A stretch of 64,000 bases of DNA from Saprospiraceae bacterium. Its GTDB lineage: Bacteria > Bacteroidota > Bacteroidia > Chitinophagales > Saprospiraceae. Shown in pieces: positions 53,481 through 63,634 of the stretch. The stretch spans positions 62,001 through 126,000 of the forward strand of contig JADKGF010000007.1 in assembly GCA_016717105.1 (NCBI GenBank). The letters are read 5' to 3'. A program made the position numbers and the translations under genes. The first letter of the stretch is position 1; each line of letters starts with the position of its first letter. The notes below the pieces were generated by a model. That model did no database searches and was not told the DNA's origin. It saw only the letters and a list, made by a program, of their open reading frames with translations.

Positions 53481-55824
53481 ATGGTGAAGATTTTTTACGC
53501 CTTTCATAATTATTTTGGTCAGCCAAGCCATTATGGCTCAGACAAAACATACACTAAGTGGATATGTGAGAGATAAAGCATCCGGCGAAACACTTATAGG
53601 CGCAAATGTATTTAATGTAAGTAATCCTGGGCAAGGCACGACGACCAACACCTATGGATTTTATTCGCTGACCTTGGATGCTGGTATTTATAATATCGGC
53701 GTTTCGTATTTAGGTTTTGAAAATCAAATCATTGAAGTCAACCTCGAAAATAACCTTTCCAAAAATATCGAAATGAGTGAAGGTGTGATCATGGAAGAAG
53801 TGGTCATCTCGGCAGAAAAAGAAGAAAGAAGAAAAAATGTAGAAGGGACGCAGATGGGCACAGTCGAACTTCCTGTGGAGAACATCAAAAAACTGCCTGC
53901 TATCTTTGGTGAAGTGGATATCTTAAAAGCAATCCAATTATTGCCAGGAGTTTTGAGTTCGGGTGAAGGCAATGCCGGATTTTATGTGCGTGGTGGTGGG
54001 CCAGATCAAAATTTGGTACTCTTGGATGAAGCAGTAGTGTACAATTCAGGTCATATGCTTGGTTTCTTCTCTGTGTTTAATGCTGATGCCTTGAAAAATA
54101 CAACCTTAATCAAAGGCGGTATGCCTGCAAACTTTGGTGGTCGTTTATCATCTGTTCTTGATATCCAAATGAAAGAAGGAAATGATAAAAATTACATGGT
54201 AGAAGGTGGTATTGGTGTCATTTCGTCGAGACTTACTGTCCAAGGCCCTGTAGTAAAAAACAAGAGTTCCTTTATCATTTCAGGTCGTCGAACTTATATC
54301 TTGGATCTTATACAACCAGCACTCAAAGGTGGCAATTTTGAAGGGACAAACTATTATTTTTATGACCTGAATACCAAGTGGAATTATACATTCTCTGATA
54401 AAAATAGATTATACTTTAGTGGCTACTTTGGCAATGATGTTTTGAAGTTCAGACAACCTAATAGAGACTTTAAATTTGATTTGCCTTATGGCAATAAAAC
54501 AGGCACGTTGCGATGGAATCATTTGTTTCATGAGCGTATGTTTATGAATGTATCTCTGATTTATAATGATTACAAATTTCAGTTCTCAGGTGGTCAAGAT
54601 GATTTCGTTTTCAAACTATTTTCAGGTGTCCGAGATTGGAATTTTAAAATTGATTTTGAGAACTATCCAAATACTAATCATACGATAAAATATGGTGTCA
54701 ATTATATCTATCATAAGCTCACACCAAACACAGCCAGCGCCACTACAGGTGACACACAGTTTAATACCACTTTTTTGCCTAAGTACGCCAATGAAGCAGC
54801 AGTTTATATTTTAGATGATATGAAATTGGGACAAAAATGGGCACTTAATACTGGATTGAGAATCAGTGCATTCCAACAAGTAGGCCCTTATACATCCAAG
54901 CTTGATGGTAAGGAGTTTGGTGATTTCGAGCCAGTTAAAACTTATACTGGTTTTGAACCTAGATTTAGCATAAATTATAAAGCCACAAATGATTTTAGTA
55001 TTAAGTCTGGAGTAGCATGGACCAACCAATATTTACACTTGGTTTCTAACTCTTCCAGTACCTTGCCGGCAGATGTATGGGTTCCGAGCACTGAGATAGT
55101 AAAACCACAAACAGGTGTACAATATGCTTTGGGATTTTTTAAAAATTTTTCCAATGACACTTATGAGACATCCATTGAGGTATATTATAAAGACCTGAAA
55201 AATCAGATCGATTATGCAGATGATTATGTGAATGACATTAATCAGGAAGTAGAAGATGCTTTTGTGTTCGGTAAAGGGCGAGCTTATGGCGCAGAGTTTT
55301 TCCTAAAAAAGGCCAAAGGTAAATTTAATGGATGGATAGGATATACCCTGTCGAGATCTGAGCGTTCGTTTGATAAGATAGAAGGCGGGCGATGGTATCC
55401 AGCAGTATATGACCGACTACATGACTTATCTGTTGTCGTCAATTACAAGCCGTTCAAAAAGTGGGATTTTGGGGCTGTATTTATCTATGGTTCGGGCAAA
55501 TTATTTACACCAGTTAGAGGATTTTTCTTTGTAGAGCAAAATATCAATTTATTTTATGGTCCTAGAAATAGTTCGCGATTGGATGCTTACCATAGGCTCG
55601 ATTTGTCAGCTACCTATACCCCAAGACCTGATTCAAAAAGGAAATATCAAGGCAGTTGGACATTTTCGGTATATAATACCTACAATAGGAAGAATCCTTT
55701 TTTCGTAAATTTCGATACAAATACCGATTTTCAGACTGGAACAACAACGATCGAAGGCACTAAAATAACCATATTTCCACTAATCCCTAGTATTACCTAT
55801 AATTTCAAATGGAATCAAAAATGA
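53481..55824 (+). CDS. TonB-dependent receptor with carboxypeptidase-like domain (one extra base near start)
   Basis: From ATG 53481 (MVKIFYA), a one-base change near 53500 gives FIIILVSQAIMAQTKH, completing the signal peptide. The rejoined length is about 780 residues. Then come a CarboxypepD_reg-like domain (about 25-105), a plug (NVEGTQMGTVELPVENIKKL, GGGPDQNLVLLDEAVVYN) and a 22-strand-type barrel to the end (SITYNFKWNQK). This receptor class imports bound substrates across the outer membrane with TonB energy. The next gene, DUF4249, overlaps it by 4 bp; such pairs are common in Bacteroidota. Confidence 0.9.
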
Positions 55825-56774
55825 TAAAATTTACATCATCTTGCACATGGCTAATTTTGCTTTTTGCATCACTCGTTACTTTTTCATCATGTGAAGAAGA
55901 ATATATACCCGATACAAATGCTGCTGAGCAAGAAATAGTTGTAGAAGGATATATAGAAGCCGGAGAGGGAAGCCTTCCACCTTATGTTATAATCACTCGA
56001 AGTATTCCATTCATTTCAGAAGTTAATTCAGGGGAATTTGCCGATTTATTTGTTAGAAATGCTGATGTCAATGTGAGTTATGGTAACCAAACAGTGAAAT
56101 TAACAGAAATATGTCTTGCAGATGTGCCTGAAAATTTAAAAGAACAAGTATATAGATTTTTAGGTCTCAATCCTGACAGTGCTGCTGTAGATATTTGTAT
56201 TTATGCAGATATTTTAGGGCAAATAAAAAGAGAATTCGGGCAGAAATATGACTTAAAAATAGCCAAAGGTGACACCGTACTTACCGCCAGTACGACGATA
56301 CCACAGTTTATTGGTTTATACGATTTTGAATGGCAAGATACTCCAGGAAAACCTAGTGATACACTTGCCGAATTGAATTGTAAAATAAGTGATCCTGCGG
56401 GAGAAAATTTTTATAGGTATCTCACGGCTACCGGCAAAAATCCAAGATTGATACCACCATTTACGTCAGTTACGGATGATGCTTTTTTTGATGGCAAGGA
56501 TTCCTTACTCTTCCCATTGCAAAAAGCTGAAAGACGTGGTCAAAAATTCGACCCAGAAACATTCGGATATTTCCAAAGAGAAGATAGTGTATTTGTGAAG
56601 TGGTGTACCATAGATAAGGTACATTTCGGTTTTTGGAAAACCCGAGACTTTGCTGCTAATAGCGGTGGCCCATTTTCATCGTACACTCGGATAAAAACAA
56701 ATATCCAAGGTGGATTGGGGATTTGGGGCGGATATGCAGTACATACATATCGACTTTATTGCCCACCAAAATAA
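55821..56774 (+). CDS. DUF4249 lipoprotein, partner of the TonB receptor
   Basis: The start ATG 55821 overlaps the receptor stop (ATGA). The signal ends LVTFSSCEEEY with a lipoprotein Cys. The body matches the DUF4249 pattern (VVEGYIEAGEGSLPPYVII, TRIKTNIQGGLGIWGGYAV near the end). It is inferred to be a surface or periplasmic partner of the outer-membrane receptor. Function unproven in the family. Confidence 0.85.
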   Translation: MIKFTSSCTWLILLFASLVTFSSCEEEYIPDTNAAEQEIVVEGYIEAGEGSLPPYVIITRSIPFISEVNSGEFADLFVRNADVNVSYGNQTVKLTEICLADVPENLKEQVYRFLGLNPDSAAVDICIYADILGQIKREFGQKYDLKIAKGDTVLTASTTIPQFIGLYDFEWQDTPGKPSDTLAELNCKISDPAGENFYRYLTATGKNPRLIPPFTSVTDDAFFDGKDSLLFPLQKAERRGQKFDPETFGYFQREDSVFVKWCTIDKVHFGFWKTRDFAANSGGPFSSYTRIKTNIQGGLGIWGGYAVHTYRLYCPPK

Positions 56775-56960
56775 ATGTACAGCTTTCCCTGATTATTTTG
56801 TGTACTTATAACCAAGTCAGAAATTTAAAACTTATCTTTGTTCTGATTTGATTTTTTATTTGTATCAATGTTATTAGTATTATTTCTGAAGAATGTACTG
56901 ATAATTTACGGATAAAAGGGATAAATCTATTATTATTAAAAATAGTTAATCAAATTTAGC

Positions 56961-58025
56961 ATGAACGTTTCATGGCTTTTTAAACTCAGAGGAGAGCTAA
57001 CGAAAAATCAAAAGACCATGCTCACGATTGGTGGTTTGATCTTTTTTGTGTTGTTTTGGGCGATCCTTACCTTGGGTGAATCTCCAATTATACCTAAAGC
57101 GATTTTTCCGGATCCAGTGCGTGTTTTCAATTCATTTGGCGAATTATACAACAATAACGAGTTGCTAATGAATATCTGTCGTTCTATAGGTTTGAATCTA
57201 GGCGGATATATAAAAGCTATTTTATATGCTATACCGGTTGGTTTTCTTATTGGTTTGGTACCCTTATTTCGAGGTGCGTTCCAGCGATTGGTCGATGCGG
57301 TCAGGTTTTTACCACTTACAGCGCTGACGGGTTTGTTTATTATTTGGTTTGGAATCTATGCGGAACAAAAAATCAATTTTTTGGCCTTTGGTATTTTTAT
57401 ATATCTATTGCCTATAGTCATCCAGCGTATAGATGAAGTAGATGATGTGTATCTCAAGACAGTACACACACTAGGTGCAGGATATTGGCAAACCATCAAA
57501 ACCGTATATTTTCCTTATGTGGTATCCAGATTGTCTGACGATATTCGGATATTGACAGCCATATCATGGACATACATCATCGTCGCCGAAACATCAGCTG
57601 ACCAAGGTGGTATTGGTTCATTGATCTATAGAGCCGGTCAGCGTTTGGGTAGAGTGGATATTACGATAGCTTGTTTGATTATTATCATGATTATCGGGAT
57701 TTTTCAGGATAAAATATTTGCCTATCTAGACCGAAAATTCTTTCCTTACAAGTATCAAATCAAAGAAAGTTATGAAGCCAAGAATCAATTAAAAACAGTT
57801 TCTGGTATAGATGCCATTTTGGATTTTGTAATAACATTGCTGACATGGATATTTTTAGCACTGTATATTTTAGCGTTGTGGAATGAGTGGTTTCCATTCT
57901 TAGGTGGTGCCAAACCATTGAGCTATTTGTTCGGAGATGCACTTTGGACAATACATACGGTGTTTTTAATGATTTTGGTGTATAATTTGTACCAGCTTTA
58001 TAAAAAATTATTTGTAAAATCATGA
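56961..58025 (+). CDS. ABC importer permease, NitT/TauT type, with extra C-terminal helices
   Basis: The 354-residue membrane protein has a permease core (about 70-260) with the EAA loop THTLGAGYWQTIKTVYFPYV in which the ATPase docks. Usual members end near 260-280; here two further hydrophobic segments (FVITLLTWIFLALYILALW; TIHTVFLMILVYNLYQLY) follow. The ATPase gene overlaps by 4 bp. Transported substrate is unknown (nitrate, sulphonate, taurine or another compound). No substrate-binding protein is adjacent. Confidence 0.85.
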   Translation: MNVSWLFKLRGELTKNQKTMLTIGGLIFFVLFWAILTLGESPIIPKAIFPDPVRVFNSFGELYNNNELLMNICRSIGLNLGGYIKAILYAIPVGFLIGLVPLFRGAFQRLVDAVRFLPLTALTGLFIIWFGIYAEQKINFLAFGIFIYLLPIVIQRIDEVDDVYLKTVHTLGAGYWQTIKTVYFPYVVSRLSDDIRILTAISWTYIIVAETSADQGGIGSLIYRAGQRLGRVDITIACLIIIMIIGIFQDKIFAYLDRKFFPYKYQIKESYEAKNQLKTVSGIDAILDFVITLLTWIFLALYILALWNEWFPFLGGAKPLSYLFGDALWTIHTVFLMILVYNLYQLYKKLFVKS

Positions 58026-58834
58026 GTGATTTCCGTTTTGAAGATAAAGTAAGCCTTGATAATATCATCGAACTTAAAGGAGTAGGGCAATCCTATGATG
58101 GTGGACAAAACTGGATCATAAAGGATTATGACCTGATCATAGAGGATAAGCCGGCTCAAGGTCAATTTGTTGTTTTGCTTGGCATGTCTGGTAGTGGTAA
58201 GTCCACAATATTACGCTACATTTCAGCGCTTCAAGAGCCAACAGAAGGACAAGTACTGGTTCATGGCAAACCTGTTGGACCAGATACTCATATCAGTATG
58301 GTTTTTCAGCAGTATTCTTCACTGCCTTGGATGACTGTTTTGGATAATGTGGGGCTCGCATTGCAATATCAAGGTGTAAGTAAAAAGGATCGTGATGAGA
58401 AGGCAATGGAACTTATCAAACTCGTGGGACTAGAAGGACATGAAAAGAAATATGCAATGTATCCGACCTTATCTGGTGGTCAATTGCAGCGGATAGCCAT
58501 AGCAAGAAGTTTATTGGCCAATCCCGATATCTTGCTTATGGACGAGCCATTTGGTGCTTTAGATATCAAAACAAGGATTCAAATGCAAGAATTATTATTG
58601 GAATTGTGGGAGAAGTTCCATTCTACGGTAGTTTTTGTAACCCATGATATTTCAGAAGCAGTTTATCTTGGAGACGATATTTACATTATGAAATATGCAC
58701 CTTCAAAAATTGTAGAACATATATCTGTGGATTTGCCGATCCATAGGACACGTGAAACAAAGCGAACACCACATTTTACGCAACTAGTGCAGCATGTAGA
58801 AGATACAATGATGAAAATAAGTGCTGAAAAATAG
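58022..58834 (+). CDS. ABC importer ATPase, NitT/TauT type
   Basis: The 270-residue ATPase has Walker A GMSGSGKST (54-62), the Q-loop VFQQYSSLPW, signature LSGGQLQRIAIARSL, Walker B LLMDEPFGALD and the switch His in VFVTHDISEA. It overlaps the permease by 4 bp (ATGA) and ends 3 bp from the convergent kinase gene. Confidence 0.92.
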   Translation: MSDFRFEDKVSLDNIIELKGVGQSYDGGQNWIIKDYDLIIEDKPAQGQFVVLLGMSGSGKSTILRYISALQEPTEGQVLVHGKPVGPDTHISMVFQQYSSLPWMTVLDNVGLALQYQGVSKKDRDEKAMELIKLVGLEGHEKKYAMYPTLSGGQLQRIAIARSLLANPDILLMDEPFGALDIKTRIQMQELLLELWEKFHSTVVFVTHDISEAVYLGDDIYIMKYAPSKIVEHISVDLPIHRTRETKRTPHFTQLVQHVEDTMMKISAEK

Positions 58835-58837
58835 TCT

Positions 58838-59533
58838 CTAAACCATCAGGCTAACTCTATGTACACCGGGCTGATAGTGTTTAGAAAGTAGATATTTTAC
58901 TTGCTCGTAATGGTTTTTATTGCTAACAAAATCGACCGTATTCAGGTCAATAATTACAATAGGGTAGGAAAGTATATTCCTGAAATATTCAAAGTAACCA
59001 TTTTGGATTTGCGTGAGATATTCGCCTGTAATATTTTTTTCATATTCGCGGCCTCGTTTGGCTATATGGTCGAGCAAGATATCTACATTTCTATGAAAAT
59101 AGACCAATAAATCAGGCTTAGGCAAGGATTGGTTCAGTACGTTAAACATCTTTTGGAATAACCTGAACTTTTCATTTGGTAGATTCTTACTAGCAAATAA
59201 TAGCGTTTTTATAAAGGTGTAATCGGCGATGGTGAATTCCTTGAAAAGATCTTGATTCATTAGACTGCGTTCCATCTGTTCGTGCCTTTCAGTCATGAAA
59301 AACAACTCGACTGTAAATGCAAATCTTTCGGGTTCCTTATAGAAAAGTGGTAAAAAAGGATTGTCTGCAAATTCTTCAAGTATCAACCGACAATTGTACT
59401 CTTCTCGCAGCATTGAACAAAAAGTAGTCTTTCCGGCACCTATATTACCTTCGATACAGATATAATTATATGGGAATGGTGCTGAGATATGAGATGGATT
59501 TAATAAGACAAAAGTATGATTATTTTTTATAAT
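58838..59533 (-). CDS. Deoxynucleoside kinase (unclear start codon)
   Basis: The protein holds the P-loop CIEGNIGAGKTTFCSM and EEFADNPFLPLF, FAFTVELFFMTERH, DYTFIKTLLFA and PDLLVYFHRNVDILL, typical of dGK/dCK-type kinases of Bacteroidota, which phosphorylate deoxynucleosides in salvage. The ATG at 59413 lies after the P-loop and would cut it off. The open frame continues upstream to the stop of folK, in the same frame, without any ATG, GTG or TTG before the P-loop; an ATT at 59533 or 59531-59533 is the only weak candidate. A sequence error that removed the true start is likely. Confidence 0.85.
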   Translation of the reverse strand: MIKNNHTFVLLNPSHISAPFPYNYICIEGNIGAGKTTFCSMLREEYNCRLILEEFADNPFLPLFYKEPERFAFTVELFFMTERHEQMERSLMNQDLFKEFTIADYTFIKTLLFASKNLPNEKFRLFQKMFNVLNQSLPKPDLLVYFHRNVDILLDHIAKRGREYEKNITGEYLTQIQNGYFEYFRNILSYPIVIIDLNTVDFVSNKNHYEQVKYLLSKHYQPGVHRVSLMV

Positions 59534-59536
59534 ATT

Positions 59537-60022
59537 TTAGTCTTCGAAAATAAAAACTTCACATTCGTCATGACACTCGTCGTACAGTTCCTCAATAGTC
59601 TTGCCTTCTACAGGATCTATTAAGTCTCCTGCTATCTCCATGAGCGGTATCAAAACAAAATTTCTTTGATATAAGCTCGCATGTGGGATGGTAATTTTGT
59701 CTGTCTTGACTATATCATCATTATAATACAAGATATCAATATCTAGACTTCTTGGTCCCCATTTTATTTCTCTTCCGGTGCCTAAATCGTGCTCTATAGA
59801 TTTTGTAAGCTTAAAAACTTCATCCAATGATAGCTTAGATTCTACGAATACAGCGAGATTTAGAAAGTTTTCCTGATCCTTCAAGCCCCAAGGCTCAGTC
59901 TCATACACTGATGATTTAGATTTTATATTGCCAATCGAGCGATCTATGGTGGTCAAGGCATCATCCAGGATTTTTTTTCTGTCACCGACATTAGAACCCA
60001 AATGCAGGTAAATCTTGTTCAT
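59537..60022 (-). CDS. folK: 2-amino-4-hydroxy-6-hydroxymethyldihydropteridine pyrophosphokinase
   Basis: The enzyme transfers pyrophosphate from ATP to hydroxymethyl-dihydropterin in folate synthesis. The start is set at ATG 60022 (MNKIYLHLGSNVGDRKKIL); an ATG at 60058 would add 12 residues. Motifs are SSVYETEPWG, QENFLNLAVFVE, WGPRSLDIDILYYND and IPHASLYQRNFVLIPL. Its stop is directly followed by the dNK frame. An intrinsic terminator (60044-60077) lies just upstream and ends the symporter transcript. Confidence 0.93.
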   Translation of the reverse strand: MNKIYLHLGSNVGDRKKILDDALTTIDRSIGNIKSKSSVYETEPWGLKDQENFLNLAVFVESKLSLDEVFKLTKSIEHDLGTGREIKWGPRSLDIDILYYNDDIVKTDKITIPHASLYQRNFVLIPLMEIAGDLIDPVEGKTIEELYDECHDECEVFIFED

Positions 60023-60043
60023 TCTTCTTACAAATTTTGTCAT

Positions 60044-60077
60044 AAAAAAACCTGTCACTACTAAGCAACAGGTTTTT
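60044..60077 (-). terminator. Intrinsic terminator of the symporter gene
   Basis: AAAAACCTGT (60046-60055) pairs with ACAGGTTTTT (60068-60077) with a 12-base loop; on the minus strand it ends in a T-run. The stem lies 20 bases after the symporter stop at 60097. Confidence 0.85.
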
Positions 60078-60096
60078 CAATCATTTATTTATTTTT

Positions 60097-61531
60097 TTAT
60101 TTATGTCCTTTTATGGCATCTTCATATCTCACCAATTGTTGTTTTACAACGGGAAATAAGAATAATAATCCAATCATATTCGGAAATACCATAGCCAAAA
60201 TCATAGCATCTGAGAATCCCCAAACTGAATCCATTTTGGCTGATGCACCGATGATGATAAACAATAGAAATAACACTTTGTAGGTCATTTCCATTGCTTT
60301 GCTCTTGCCGAAAAGGTACATCCATGCTTGCTGTCCATAGTATGACCAAGAAATCATAGTGGATACCGCAAACAAAAATATTGCGATAGTAAGCACGTAA
60401 GGGAACCATGAAATCGTGCTCGCAAAAGCCATAGATGTTAAAGTTGCACCTTCATAAATTTTTCCATCGGAAAGCATCACTTGTTGTGCACCGTATTCGA
60501 ACGGACTAACATTATTGAATATCACGATCACCAATGCTGTCAATGTACAAATTACTATTGTATCTATAAATGGTTCTAATAAAGCTACCAATCCTTCTGA
60601 TGCAGAATATTTTGTTCTAACTGCTGAGTGAGCAATAGATGCAGATCCTGCACCTGCTTCATTGGAAAAGGCTGCCCTTCTAAAACCAATAACCCAGACG
60701 CCAATTAATCCACCTAATCCAGCTTGAGGACTGAATGCTTGCTGGAATATTTGTGAAAAAGCCTCATCTATATATGATATGTTACCGCCAATGACGACAA
60801 GACAAGCTACAATGTATATTATTGCCATTAATGGTACCAACATTTCTGTGACCGTTGCAATCCTTTTTATCCCGCCGATGATAGTGATTCCCACCAATAC
60901 AGCAATTCCTAAACCGATAAAGAATCCTGAACTTCCACCTGACATACCAAAAAGTGAAGCGATTTGAGCTGCTGCCTGATTGGATTGCGCAGCATTGCCA
61001 CCACCAAAAGATCCACCAATACATAATACGGCAAAAAATGCTGCTAAAAATTTACCAAGCCCAATATATCCTTTTTCTTTCAGACCTTTTGAAAGATAAT
61101 ACATAGGACCACCAAATACTACACCTTTATCGTTAATGTCGCGATATTGAACTCCTAATGTACATTCCACAAATTTTAAGGTCATACCCAATAATCCACT
61201 TACAATCATCCAAAAAGTAGCACCAGGACCTCCAAGTGAAATGGCTATGGTCACACCAGCGATATTCCCAAGACCAACAAAAAAACAAACCCCCCAAACT
61301 CAAAATCATTACGATAATTGGAACTTGTGTACCTGATATTGGCACCGAATATAATACGATACTTCCAATAAATTCTGCAAATGGTTTGAAGGCATTATCT
61401 ATTTGTTGGTCTATTCCTATTGCTTGTGCATCGGTTGCGACGGCATTAGTCTGAAGCGAATCTGCCTGACTGAAGCCAAAGTTTAAGAAAAAAACAAAAA
61501 GGCCTAATAAAAGTGATCGAAATGACTGCAT
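60097..61531 (-). CDS. Sodium:alanine (AGCS-type) symporter, one extra base and likely internal gap
   Basis: AGCS proteins import alanine or glycine with Na+. An N-terminal signal-like segment and amphipathic part precede VPIIVMILSLGGLFF, and one extra T (T7 near 61281) separates this from VGLGNIAGVTIAISLGGPGA, FWMIVSGLLGM, KFVECTLGVQYRD, AAFSNEAGAGSASIAHSA and later helices. Family members normally carry about 45 residues between LFF and GLGNIAGV, including GEVSHFQALATALSAT; these are absent, so about 135 bp seem deleted in the sequence. Rejoined length is 477 residues, shorter than usual. A perfect promoter lies at 61571-61601 and a terminator at 60044-60077. Confidence 0.88.
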
Positions 61532-61570
61532 CTGCTGTTGTTTTGATTATGTAAAAAAGTTGTGAAGTGC

Positions 61571-61601
61571 CAAAAGTAATTATAATTTTATTATTAACAA
61601 A
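61571..61601 (-). promoter_or_regulatory. Full Bacteroidota promoter of the symporter gene
   Basis: On the minus strand TTTG (61598-61601), 19 bp, then TACTTTTG (61571-61578). Transcription would start near 61564, about 33 bases before ATG 61531. Confidence 0.8.
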
Positions 61602-61633
61602 ATGTTTACAAATACATTATTGCTAAATAAAAA

Positions 61634-62929
61634 TCAACTTAAGTACTTAACTTCTTCATAATATTGCGTAATTCGATCATCTACCATGATATCTCGATTG
61701 GTAAGTGGTTTTTTTAGGATTACGCCTTCCATTGTCCTACATCTACTTAGCGCTACATAGCTTTGTCCACATTCGAAGGCACCGCTGCCCATATCGACTA
61801 TTATCTTATCAAAAGTCTTACCTTGACTTTTGTGTATAGTAATGGCCCAAGCTAATTTTAAAGGATATTGCTTAAATGTGCCTACTACCTTCGTATTGAT
61901 TTGATTGGGTTTCATTGGATCGAATTCATATTTTAAAATCTCCCATTCTTGCCGATTCACTTCTATTGTTGTTTCATTGCCTTTTTCATCCTGGATTTTT
62001 ACAATTATAAATTCATGGGCTACATCTGTGATGATGCCAATAGTGCCATTGACATATTGTTTTTGAAGGTCGTTTTTTACAAACATCACTTGTGCTCCTT
62101 TTTTTAGCACGAGATTAAATTCGGTAGGAAATAATTGGGGATTAAACTCACCGATGACTTCGGCTTTGTATTCTAAGGCTGGCTCGACGATCGACTTGAG
62201 CATGTTTTCGTTTATCGTAGTGGCGATATCATTTCTACTACACAAGGTTATATAGTACGATAGATCATCAGGTATTGGGACGTGTCTTTCATTTAGAAAC
62301 ATGAAGTCGTCATAATCCAGCCTGTTGAGTCGTATATTATCCAACAAATTGATGAAACTCCTTTCTTCTTGACGATATACCTGCATGAGTTCTATCATGT
62401 GAAAAGATATGGTAGGCATCACCTTAGCAGAAAAAAAATATGGTGTCTCATACGTGGTTTGAAAGTAATGCTTCTCAAATTGCGAAGAAACGACTGGTGG
62501 CAACTGAAATAAATCTCCAAAAAATATCATTTGGATCCCACCAAAAGGTCGTGAATCATTCCGATTTAATCGCAAAAAATAGTCAATATTATCAATCATA
62601 TCGGCCCTTACCATAGATATCTCATCGATGATGATCATGTCCAGATTGACATAAAGTCTGTAGTTTTTACGTCTCTCTATTTCATTTCTATTTAGTAATC
62701 TTGGTGGAAAACCAAAAAATGAATGAATAGTCTGACCTTTAACATTTAACGCAGCAATGCCTGTGGGAGCAAGGACAACAACTTTTTTTTTTGTGGTCGT
62801 CCTGAAGACTTGTAGCAGTGTGGACTTTCCTGTACCTGCACGTCCTGTAATAAATAAATGATCACCCGTGTATTCCAATTGATCTAGAATACCAGAAAAT
62901 TCGTTACTTAATGTTACAGGATATTTCAT
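61634..62929 (-). CDS. PIF1-like ATP-dependent DNA helicase
   Basis: The 431-residue protein has Walker A GRAGTGKSTLL (29-39), the PIF1/RecD motif APTGIAALNVKGQTIHSFFG, Walker B MIIIDEISMVRADM (about 97-110), MIFFGDLFQLPPV, and late motifs KLAWAITIHKSQGKTFDKI and SYVALSRC, which is the UvrD_C_2-type end. It is a 5'-3' helicase of the PIF1 group; its cell role here is unknown. It starts 12 bp downstream of the outer-membrane protein gene, so they may be co-transcribed. Confidence 0.92.
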   Translation of the reverse strand: MKYPVTLSNEFSGILDQLEYTGDHLFITGRAGTGKSTLLQVFRTTTKKKVVVLAPTGIAALNVKGQTIHSFFGFPPRLLNRNEIERRKNYRLYVNLDMIIIDEISMVRADMIDNIDYFLRLNRNDSRPFGGIQMIFFGDLFQLPPVVSSQFEKHYFQTTYETPYFFSAKVMPTISFHMIELMQVYRQEERSFINLLDNIRLNRLDYDDFMFLNERHVPIPDDLSYYITLCSRNDIATTINENMLKSIVEPALEYKAEVIGEFNPQLFPTEFNLVLKKGAQVMFVKNDLQKQYVNGTIGIITDVAHEFIIVKIQDEKGNETTIEVNRQEWEILKYEFDPMKPNQINTKVVGTFKQYPLKLAWAITIHKSQGKTFDKIIVDMGSGAFECGQSYVALSRCRTMEGVILKKPLTNRDIMVDDRITQYYEEVKYLS

Positions 62930-62941
62930 TAGAAGATAAAA

Positions 62942-63634
62942 TTATCGTCTTCTTCGGCCACCACGACCATAGTCAGGTCTGAATCCCAATCTAATCGTAG
63001 CTTGAAGCAGTTTTGGGTTGGTATTTAGACCATTTTCTATGATGTAACCATCGTATGGCAATTGGGATGTAAAATAATAAGACAATATCGGCGTAATAGT
63101 CAGTAAATCACTCAGCCCAATATCCATACCCACACCGACACCAACTTTAAAGGACGTTTTATTTGCTGAAATCTGGTTTTCTCCTTGTTCAGACGAAATG
63201 GTATTGTACGAAACGCCGGGTGTCAAATGAAAAAATAATCCTTTATTGATCGTATTACCTTGTTTGGAAAAAGTTGGACAATTACAATCTCCTTCCATGT
63301 CTAAGGCATAGATATGCGTATTGAAATTGAAGTGGAAACCTGTCAATTGTACAGAATTTATAGCTATATTTTCAATATTTGTTTTAGAATAAGAATAGGC
63401 TAGCTCAGGCATAAATTCTATTCTTCTTTTCTTCAGTCGAAACCAATAATCCACGCCAATTTCATATCCTGTTGGTAAGAGCTTTTCAGAAAAATTGGTT
63501 TTATCTTCTAGATCTTGTGCCCATTCATTATATTTTGTGCTATTGTATTTTACCCTCAAGCCAAATTGCCCATAATTATCGTTTGTAACGAACATAAAAG
63601 TAAAAAATATCATCAGTAAAGATCGCATCAGCAT
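62942..63634 (-). CDS. Outer-membrane beta-barrel protein of unknown function
   Basis: The 230-residue protein has a signal peptide (MLMRSLLMIFFTFMFVTNDNYGQ), alternating beta-strands (FMPELAYSYSKTNIEN; VGVGVGMDIGLSDLLTITPI; LQATIRLGFRPDYG) and a basic C-terminus GRGGRRRR, which is unusual for a barrel end. A Cys pair sits in GDCNCPTFSKQG. It lies just upstream of the helicase gene. Confidence 0.7.
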   Translation of the reverse strand: MLMRSLLMIFFTFMFVTNDNYGQFGLRVKYNSTKYNEWAQDLEDKTNFSEKLLPTGYEIGVDYWFRLKKRRIEFMPELAYSYSKTNIENIAINSVQLTGFHFNFNTHIYALDMEGDCNCPTFSKQGNTINKGLFFHLTPGVSYNTISSEQGENQISANKTSFKVGVGVGMDIGLSDLLTITPILSYYFTSQLPYDGYIIENGLNTNPKLLQATIRLGFRPDYGRGGRRRR

